From Nitrospirota bacterium (GTDB lineage Bacteria; Nitrospirota_A; Leptospirillia; Leptospirillales; Leptospirillaceae), in contig JAMCWZ010000016.1 in assembly GCA_023480765.1 (NCBI GenBank), positions 1 through 7,594 on the forward strand: a stretch of 7,594 nucleotides of DNA, in the 5' to 3' direction. The position numbers and the translations under genes are program-made. The notes under the pieces are model-generated. The model did no database searches, was not told the DNA's origin, and saw nothing but the letters and a program-made list of their open reading frames with translations. Below, piece after piece: positions 1 through 4,844 of the stretch. Positions within the stretch are counted from its first letter, which is position 1. Every line of letters starts with the position of its first letter.

Positions 1-316
1 CTGAGACTGGTCCTCCCTCTGTCCGTCCGGTTTCCGGAATGTGGACCTCGTCTTTTCTGAGAAGACGGGCCAGACTGTTGTTTGTTATCGGAACGGTGAC
101 GAGGCCGGCCGTTAAAAAACCTCTCCGAGTCCGATTGAGAAAGACCACGGGATCGGGTGTCGGGCCGGGATCTGTGCCCCTGTCCGGTCTGCCTCGGAAA
201 AGGATCCTCCTCCTGGTCTCCATCGGCAGGTCCCGAAAAGGTTCTGTCCGGAGAAGTGGTCCGGGATCGAAACGAATGGCGTCTGAAGTCCGGGGAAGAG
301 GGAGGACCAGTCTCAG
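1..316. repeat. Perfect 20-bp inverted repeats (1-20 and 297-316) bounding an apparently inverted 276-bp segment
   Basis: Bases 1-20 (CTGAGACTGGTCCTCCCTCT) are the exact reverse complement of 297-316. The next inner pair (21 and 296) does not match. The outer edge cannot be tested because the window starts at base 1. The enclosed 276 bp is 92 codons, so turning it around keeps the surrounding frame, and both orientations are free of stops in that frame. The flipped reading gives ETGPPS from the left repeat, then 92 hydrophilic residues including SERFFNGRPRHRSDNKQQ, then RGRTSLS from the right repeat and on into the downstream tail. It could be a real invertible segment or an assembly flip between short repeats. 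No recombinase gene is in the window. Confidence 0.7.
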
Positions 317-914
317 CGGCGGCAACCCGGATCATCGGTCCTCCGGACGAAGGGAGCCCGCGGAAAAAGAATCCTTCTTTCGGAGGGACAGACGGGTCTC
401 TTCCGGACCGTCCTTCCGGAGGGAAGTCAACCGGAACTCCGGACCTGCCGACGATGCTCCGCGCTACAGAAAAAACCCGCGGGAGGACAGACCCCGTTCT
501 TCCAGGAACACCCGGGAAAACCATCCGTCCTCCCCTCCTCCCCGCAGGGAGGACGAACGGAACTCCCGATATGCCGAGGATGCTCCGCGACACAGAAAAA
601 ACCCGCGGGAGGACAGACCCCGTTCTTTCAGGAACACCCGGGAAAACCATCCGTCCTCTCCTTCTCCCCGCAGGGAGGACGAACGGAACTCCCGATATGC
701 CGGGAATCTCTCTCAGAATAAAAAGCGACAGGAAGAAACCTTTCGGGAACCATCGCCCCGCGGATCGACCGCTTTCCGGAAAAGATCCGGAGAATTCTCA
801 GGGACAGGACATAAACCCGCCAACAGAGAATTGTCTTCCGGACAACCCGGAAAACCGGGCTCGACTCCTCGCGGCCGAAAAGGTCCCGACAAAAACCATC
901 CCCACCACACTTAA
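3..914 (+). CDS. C-terminal part of a hydrophilic Arg/Ser/Pro/Asp-rich protein (5' end outside window)
   Basis: The reading frame is open from the left edge to TAA at 912-914, giving about 303 codons, with no start that can be trusted (the first in-frame ATG is at 39). I do not recognise a folded domain. From about 317 on, the product is almost entirely Arg, Asp, Glu, Ser, Pro, Asn and Gly, as in disordered basic tails of bacterial RNA-binding proteins such as RsuA/RluB pseudouridine synthases or DEAD-box helicases; that assignment is inference. It contains a 42-residue tandem repeat (453-704). Codons 21-296 as given read as an Arg-rich stretch with hydrophobic runs (LLFVIGTV, ILLLVSIG) and almost no acidic residues. 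Read from the opposite strand, the same bases give a hydrophilic D/E/Q/S/R sequence that matches the rest, so this part seems inverted. The stop overlaps the aspS ribosome binding site, suggesting a shared transcript. A competing frame (157-1038) is also open but runs 113 bp into aspS. Confidence 0.55.
   Translation, partial: ETGPPSVRPVSGMWTSSFLRRRARLLFVIGTVTRPAVKKPLRVRLRKTTGSGVGPGSVPLSGLPRKRILLLVSIGRSRKGSVRRSGPGSKRMASEVRGRGRTSLSGGNPDHRSSGRREPAEKESFFRRDRRVSSGPSFRREVNRNSGPADDAPRYRKNPREDRPRSSRNTRENHPSSPPPRREDERNSRYAEDAPRHRKNPREDRPRSFRNTRENHPSSPSPRREDERNSRYAGNLSQNKKRQEETFREPSPRGSTAFRKRSGEFSGTGHKPANRELSSGQPGKPGSTPRGRKGPDKNHPHHT
417..704 (+). repeat. 126-bp in-frame tandem repeat, two full copies plus a degenerate partial copy
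   Basis: Copy 1 is 453-578 and copy 2 is 579-704. They differ at only six positions by my alignment. A diverged 36-bp partial copy (417-452) precedes them and matches the last third of the unit. Each unit encodes 42 residues, with recognisable pieces RKNPREDRPRS, RNTRENHPSSP and RREDERNSRYA. Because 126 is a multiple of three, copy-number change would not shift the frame. The near identity suggests a recent duplication or ongoing homogenisation within a disordered tail. Confidence 0.9.
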
Positions 915-919
915 GGGAG
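913..919 (+). promoter_or_regulatory. Ribosome binding site of aspS
   Basis: AAGGGAG lies 6 bases before the ATG at 926 and shares its first two A residues with the TAA stop of the upstream frame. This supports the 926 start for aspS and suggests that translation of the tail gene and aspS is coupled. Confidence 0.75.
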
Positions 920-925
920 TCGGAC

Positions 926-2681
926 ATGTATCGTTCCCATTCCACAACGGATCTCACAACCCTGCCGACCGGATCTCTTGTCACTCTCGCCGGATGGGTA
1001 CAGACCGTAAGGGACCACGGCGGTCTTCTCTTTTTTGACCTCAGAGACCGGGAAGGTCTTGTGCAGGTCGTTGTTAATCCGGACACCACGCCGCAACTGG
1101 TCAGTCTGGCTAAATCCCTCCGGGATGAGTGGGTGATTTCGCTTCATGGAAAGATTCAGGTTCGACCGGAAGGAACCCACAACCCTGCCCTTCCGACAGG
1201 TTCCCTTGAAGTGATCTGTCAGGAGATGCATGTTTTGAACACCTGCCCGACCCCTCCCTTTCCGATTGACGACCGGATCGAGGTTTCGGAAACCCTCCGC
1301 CTGACATACCGGTATCTGGACATTCGCAGGGAGACATTGCGAAAATCTCTGAAACTCAGAAACGACCTGACGCACTTTATTCGCAACTATCTTCACGACC
1401 ATGCATTCTGGGAAGTCGAAACCCCTATCCTGACACGTTCGACACCGGAGGGGGCCCGGGACTTTTTAGTTCCCTCCCGCCTGGAAAAGGGGTCTTTCTA
1501 CGCTTTGCCGCAATCCCCGCAGCTTTTCAAGCAAATTCTCATGGTGGGAGGCATCGAACGGTATTATCAGATTGCGCGCTGCTTCCGCGACGAGGATTTA
1601 CGTGCCGACCGACAACCGGAATTTACCCAGGTCGATATCGAAGCCTCCTTTCTGACCATGGACCAGTTCCTTTACCTGATGGAAGGAATGATTCAGTCAA
1701 TCTTTGAAAAATTCACCGGCTTCCGGCCGGATCGTCCCTTCGTTCGTCTCACTTACCATGAAGCCATGGAAAAATACGGCTCGGACAAACCGGATTTGCG
1801 CTTTGGTCTTCCGATCGGAAATCTTTCCGAGGCCGCCGGAAAAACACAGTTCCGTGTCTTTCTGGACGTTCTTGACCAGAAAGGCGTTGTCCTCGGGCTT
1901 CGCTATCCTGGGAGGGGCAGCCCTGAGCCGAAAGGAAATCGACGAATTGACCCAATGGACCGTCGACCAGGGGGCCAAGGGACTCGCATGGTTCAAGGTC
2001 GAAGGAGAAACGTTCCAGAGCCCCATTCTGAAGTTTTTCCCGGAAGAAGCCCAGGCAGACATTGCGAAAGTCCTCTCCCCGGAACCCGGCGACATGCTTT
2101 TGTTCATTGCGGACAAAGGTCCCCTCGCCCGAAAAATCGCCGGACAGCTTCGCCTGCATATCGGAGATCGTCTCAAGCTTCGACGGCCCCAGGATTACTC
2201 TTTGCTGTGGGTGGTCGACTTTCCCTTGTTTGAGTGGAACGAGGAGGAAAACCGCCTTGAAGCCCTTCATCATCCCTTTACCGCTCCAAGGCGGGAAGAC
2301 ATTCCCCTTCTCGAGAGTGATCCGCTGTCCGTTCGTTCCGACGCCTATGATCTGGTCCTGAATGGAACGGAAATTGGAGGGGGAAGCGTTCGCAACTTTG
2401 AACCCCACCTTCAGGAACGTCTTTTTGAGAAAATCGGCATTTCTCCGGAAAGCGCCCGAGCCCGGTTCGGATTTCTGCTCGATGCCCTGACCTATGGTGC
2501 ACCGCCCCATTTGGGGATGGCATTCGGACTTGACCGGTTTGTCATGTTGCTGGCCGGATGCGACTCCATCCGGGATGTCATCGCTTTTCCAAAAACCCAG
2601 AAAGGTTCTTGTCTTCTGACAGAGGCCCCGTCCTCTGTCGACGCAGTCCAGCTGAAAGAGCTAGGAATCCGACCCGTCTGA
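926..2681 (+). CDS. aspS: Aspartyl-tRNA synthetase, predicted non-discriminating type, interrupted by a one-base frameshift
   Basis: The class II synthetase attaches aspartate to tRNA in the cytosol. The N-terminal OB-fold anticodon-binding domain covers about residues 1-105. The catalytic core follows, with [16 protein letters not shown] (about 170-185) and motif 2 [16 protein letters not shown] (220-235). A bacterial GAD-type insert spans roughly 295-420, and motif 3 is [15 protein letters not shown] near the end (coded at about 2509-2553). His31 in RDHGG and Gly83 in RPEGT match the two positions linked to relaxed tRNA-Asn recognition (His31 and Gly82 in Pseudomonas aeruginosa AspRS; E. 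coli has Leu and Lys). That predicts Asp-tRNA-Asn formation and a need for GatCAB, not visible here. Residues 1-328 are in one frame and the rest in the +1 frame. Removing one base near 1910-1917 restores [16 protein letters not shown] and a 584-residue protein, the usual bacterial length. As written, the first frame would run on to 2233. The good ribosome binding site at 913-919 fixes the start. Confidence 0.93.
1907..1917 (+). other. Frameshift site in aspS (one extra base in a G-rich run)
   Basis: The bases read CCTGGGAGGGG. The N-terminal frame gives Tyr-Pro-Gly and then loses similarity; the next frame supplies Gly-Ala-Ala-Leu-Ser-Arg-Lys-Glu. Dropping one G of 1910-1912 (or A1913) joins them as Pro-Gly-Gly-Ala. 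Both frames overlap without stops from 1704 to 2233, but the family-like sequence switches exactly here. No stop codon or slippery site of the kind seen in programmed frameshifting is next to it, so a homopolymer sequencing error or a genuine mutation is the likely cause. Confidence 0.9.
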
Positions 2682-2736
2682 AAGACGGACAAAAAAGACT
2701 CCACCTGTCGAAAACCGGCTAAAGTTCCCCAAAATC

Positions 2737-2769
2737 AAAAAAAGGCCCGGATATTCTTCCGGGCCTTTT
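2737..2769. terminator. Bidirectional intrinsic terminator between convergent aspS and glnA
   Basis: AAAAGGCCCGG (2740-2750) and CCGGGCCTTTT (2759-2769) form an 11-bp perfect stem with an 8-base loop. The T tract closes it for aspS transcription. The A run 2737-2743 becomes a U tract for glnA transcription. It lies about 60 bases after the aspS stop and 27 bases beyond the glnA stop, which suits a shared terminator. Confidence 0.9.
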
Positions 2770-2796
2770 CTGTTTCCATCTTCCCCCGAACAAGGG

Positions 2797-4209
2797 TCAG
2801 ATATCGTAGTACAAGAAGAACTCGTGCGGATGCGGACGGAGACGGACTGGATCGACTTCTTTCTTTTGCTTTTCCTTGATCCAGGTTTCCACGAGATCGG
2901 GAGTAAAAACGCCACCCTTGAGCAGGAAGTCATGATCCTTTTCAAGCGCCTGAAGTGCCGCTTCAAGGCTTCCCGGCATCTGTTTGATTTTTTTGCGTTC
3001 CCGATCCGAAATTTCATAAAGATCTTTTTCGATCGGATCCGGAGGAGTCAGCTTCCGTTCGATCCCATCAAGCCCCGCCATCAACATGGCCGAGAAGGCA
3101 AGGTAAGGATTGGAGCTGGGATCCGGCGTCCGGAATTCCAGCCGTTTGGCTTTCTCGCTCTTCGAATACATCGGGATCCGGATACAGGCCGAGCGATTTC
3201 TCTTGGAGTAGACCAGATTGATCGGGGCTTCGTATCCCGGAACAAGCCTCTTGTACGAATTCGTGGTGGGAGCAATGATGGCCAGCAGGGCAGGAGCATG
3301 ATGGATCAGCCCGCCGATATAGTGGATGGCCGTCTGGGAAATATCGGCATATCCGCCTTTCTGGAAGAAGAGGTTCTTCCCGCCTTTCCAGAGGCTCTGG
3401 TGAACGTGCATCCCCGACCCGTTGTCTCCAAAAAGAGGCTTGGGCATGAAGGTCGCCGACTTTCCGTATTTTTGTGCCGTATTTTTCACGACATACTTGT
3501 ATTTCATGACATTGTCCGCCATCTTCACCAGGGTGTCGTAACGCATGTCAATTTCACACTGTCCGGCGGTCGCCACCTCATGATGATGCACTTCCGTCCG
3601 GATACCAATCTTTTCCATCGTCAGAATCATCTCGGAGCGGAGATCCTGAAGAGAGTCGGTCGGCGGAACAGGAAAATATCCTTCCTTGTGGCGGATCTTG
3701 TATCCCAGGTTGGGCTCTTCATCGCGATCGGAGTTCCAGATCCCTTCTGCCGAATCCACCGAATAATGAGAATAATGGGCTCCACTGCCGTATCGGACAT
3801 CGTCAAAGACAAAGAATTCGCATTCCGGACCCCAGTAAGACAGGTCCGCGATCTTGGATTTGAGGTAGTTTTCCGCTTTCTGGGCAATATGACGGGGATC
3901 CCGGGAATAGGATTCCCCTGTGATGGGATCCTTGATGTTGGCCATCAGGACGAGCGTCGGGACCTGGGTGAACGGATCAAGGAATGCTGTCTGGGGATCC
4001 GGAAGAAGCAGCATGTCGGATTCGTTGATGGCCTGGAATCCCCGAATGCTGGAACCGTCAAATCCGAGACCTTCCGTAAACAGATCTTCGCTCAGCTCGT
4101 GCGTGGAAGTGGAGAAATGCTGCCACGTACCGAAGAGATCCGTAAAACGGATATCAATGATCTGAACATTATTCTTCTTTGCGTACTCGATTACCTCTTT
4201 GGGCGTCAT
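2797..4209 (-). CDS. glnA: Type I-beta glutamine synthetase
   Basis: It makes glutamine from glutamate, ammonia and ATP as a cytosolic dodecamer, the main ammonia-assimilation step. The 470 residues match the E. coli enzyme (469). Visible landmarks are the Asp51 loop (GFDGSSIRGF, 49-58), metal/substrate residues Glu129 and Glu131 (GPECEFFVFD), Glu211 and Glu219 (HHHEVATAGQCEID), the ATP-site segment GDNGSGMHVH (261-270, His268 and His270), the flap Glu328 (RLVPGYEAPINL) and the Arg-rich NRSACIR (338-344). The I-beta insert is present around 142-183 (GYFPVPPTD). Tyr398 in KDLYEISDRE sits where E. coli Tyr397 is adenylylated (NLYDLPPEE), so control by GlnE-type adenylylation is expected. The gene appears monocistronic: it has its own promoter/leader upstream and a terminator 27 bases past the stop. 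No key residue is missing. Confidence 0.98.
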   Translation of the reverse strand: MTPKEVIEYAKKNNVQIIDIRFTDLFGTWQHFSTSTHELSEDLFTEGLGFDGSSIRGFQAINESDMLLLPDPQTAFLDPFTQVPTLVLMANIKDPITGESYSRDPRHIAQKAENYLKSKIADLSYWGPECEFFVFDDVRYGSGAHYSHYSVDSAEGIWNSDRDEEPNLGYKIRHKEGYFPVPPTDSLQDLRSEMILTMEKIGIRTEVHHHEVATAGQCEIDMRYDTLVKMADNVMKYKYVVKNTAQKYGKSATFMPKPLFGDNGSGMHVHQSLWKGGKNLFFQKGGYADISQTAIHYIGGLIHHAPALLAIIAPTTNSYKRLVPGYEAPINLVYSKRNRSACIRIPMYSKSEKAKRLEFRTPDPSSNPYLAFSAMLMAGLDGIERKLTPPDPIEKDLYEISDRERKKIKQMPGSLEAALQALEKDHDFLLKGGVFTPDLVETWIKEKQKKEVDPVRLRPHPHEFFLYYDI

Positions 4210-4219
4210 AAAATTTCAA

Positions 4220-4225
4220 CTCCTT
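4220..4225 (-). promoter_or_regulatory. Ribosome binding site of glnA
   Basis: On the minus strand AAGGAG stands 10 bases before the ATG (4209-4207). The spacing is slightly long but there is no better start nearby, and the N-terminus aligns with the family. Confidence 0.7.
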
Positions 4226-4228
4226 ATT

Positions 4229-4250
4229 TTTTGGAGAACTTTCTCCAAAA
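4229..4250. promoter_or_regulatory. 22-bp palindrome next to the glnA ribosome binding site
   Basis: TTTTGGAGAA (4229-4238) and TTCTCCAAAA (4241-4250) are perfect 10-base arms around a CT centre. It lies three bases upstream of the glnA AAGGAG in the transcript direction. It could be an operator for a dimeric regulator or an mRNA hairpin affecting ribosome access. It lacks a following U tract on the minus strand beyond the arm itself, so a terminator is less likely. Confidence 0.45.
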
Positions 4251-4310
4251 GGGTTCAGGGGGGTTGGCTGGTCACCCCGGGTTTTCCAGACACCTCTGCG
4301 GTCCCGACGC

Positions 4311-4345
4311 AAAAAAAAGGGCGTCTTTTTCAAAAAGACGCCCTT
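4311..4345 (-). terminator. Intrinsic terminator hairpin upstream of glnA (possible attenuator)
   Basis: On the minus strand AAGGGCGTCTTTTT (4345-4332) pairs with AAAAAGACGCCCTT (4330-4317), a nearly closed 14-bp inverted repeat that in RNA would fold with a GC-rich stem and a loop of a few bases. It is followed directly by a run of eight U (4318-4311). It stands only about 30 bases after the predicted start of transcription from the minus promoter at 4385-4413 and about 100 bases before the glnA ATG. It would therefore stop most transcripts before glnA unless it is regulated. Confidence 0.85.
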
Positions 4346-4376
4346 GTCTTCTGAATGGAGAATACCCGAAGTTATT
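4311..4376 (-). ncRNA. Candidate short leader RNA or small RNA of about 66 nt
   Basis: This is the stretch between the predicted transcription start (about 4376) and the end of the terminator U run. It begins with AATAACTTCGGGTATT (4376-4361), which can fold as a small hairpin capped by a C-UUCG-G tetraloop with one A/G mismatch. A linker of about 15 bases follows, then the terminator stem. Promoter, stable 5' hairpin and terminator make a complete short transcription unit. Whether it acts as a free small RNA or only as the glnA leader cannot be told from sequence. I recognise no known riboswitch class. Confidence 0.35.
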
Positions 4377-4384
4377 GGGGATTG

Positions 4385-4413
4385 ATTCTATGGTGTGCCA
4401 GAGAAAGTGTCAA
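4385..4413 (-). promoter_or_regulatory. Sigma70-type promoter reading towards glnA
   Basis: On the minus strand TTGACA (4413-4408) is followed by a 17-base spacer and TAGAAT (4390-4385). The -35 box is a perfect consensus, the -10 box matches five of six, and the spacing is ideal. The start of transcription should be near 4376-4379. No sigma54 promoter (TGGCAC-N5-TTGCA) is found in this interval, although TGGCAC occurs by chance inside the spacer. Confidence 0.75.
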
Positions 4414-4615
4414 GATCCGAAGACGGCTTTTTTCTCTCAGAATAAGGGAGAAGACCCTCATTTCTTCATAAAAATTTCTCATTTTTCTCCCGATCCTCTT
4501 TCAAAAACATTTTTTCCCGGTTTTTTGGAGCATCGGATAAAGAAGGAAGACACCCTTGAAAAGACGAGGGAGCGGGAAAAGCCTTGGCTGACCACTTCCA
4601 GACAGCCGATACAGC

Positions 4616-4645
4616 TTGACAAATCTTCCCGATATTTGTTTAGAT
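4616..4645 (+). promoter_or_regulatory. Possible promoter of the c-di-GMP signalling gene
   Basis: A perfect TTGACA (4616-4621) precedes a weak -10-like TTTAGA (4639-4644, 17-base spacer) or TTAGAT with an upstream TG (4640-4645). Transcription would begin near 4651 and run into the small ORF and the signalling gene. The -35 box is convincing, the -10 is not. Confidence 0.4.
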
Positions 4646-4718
4646 GCCCGCACGCAAACATAATGACCGGAAGCGAGTCTTTTTCTCCAAGAGACATAAC
4701 GGTTCCCGGAGAATGACG

Positions 4719-4844
4719 ATGTCCCGAGCGATGGAAGCAAAGGAACTGCGTTCCCCGATCTGCCCTTCTTTTCCGATCACCCATGCATTTGCGACTGTCA
4801 AAAGCGAATTTTCTTTTTCCTGTCCGGAAAAAAGTCGCCGATGA
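4719..4844 (+). CDS. Possible small ORF translationally coupled to the signalling gene
   Basis: This gives 41 codons starting MSRAMEAKELRSPI and ending CPEKSRR. The frame is open further back to an ATG at 4644, but that codon falls inside the predicted promoter. The ATG at 4719 has GGAGA (4708-4712) at a good distance, whereas the ATG at 4713 is too close to it. The TGA at 4842-4844 overlaps the ATG of the next gene as ATGA, and that next gene has no strong ribosome binding site of its own, so the ORF could serve as a coupling leader. No domain, signal peptide or membrane helix is seen and I do not recognise it. It may equally be untranslated leader. Confidence 0.3.
   Translation: MSRAMEAKELRSPICPSFPITHAFATVKSEFSFSCPEKSRR

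Noticed and set aside
1..316. Short transposable element (MITE) bounded by the 20-bp repeats
   Set aside because: The segment is coding in the frame of both flanks when flipped, and no target-site duplication can be seen because the left flank is missing; an inversion explains it better.
157..1038. Second open + frame across the repeat region
   Set aside because: It overlaps 113 bp of aspS coding sequence, past a good aspS start, while the competing frame ends exactly at the aspS ribosome binding site and gives a coherent charged tail.
1907..1917. Programmed +1 frameshift in aspS
   Set aside because: There is a Shine-Dalgarno-like G run but no adjacent stop codon or slippery codon, and aspS is not known to use recoding; a one-base indel is simpler.
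4385..4400. TGGCAC on the minus strand as a sigma54 -24 box for glnA
   Set aside because: No GC-containing -12 element stands at the required distance; the bases fall inside the spacer of a near-consensus sigma70 promoter.
2824..4716. 630-codon open frame on the + strand
   Set aside because: It lies almost wholly antisense to glnA, whose protein is conserved end to end; the + strand product has no recognisable domain.
4479..4784. Minus-strand ORFs of 101 and 79 codons between the divergent genes
   Set aside because: They have no convincing ribosome binding site, overlap each other and the proposed + strand promoter, and resemble no known protein.
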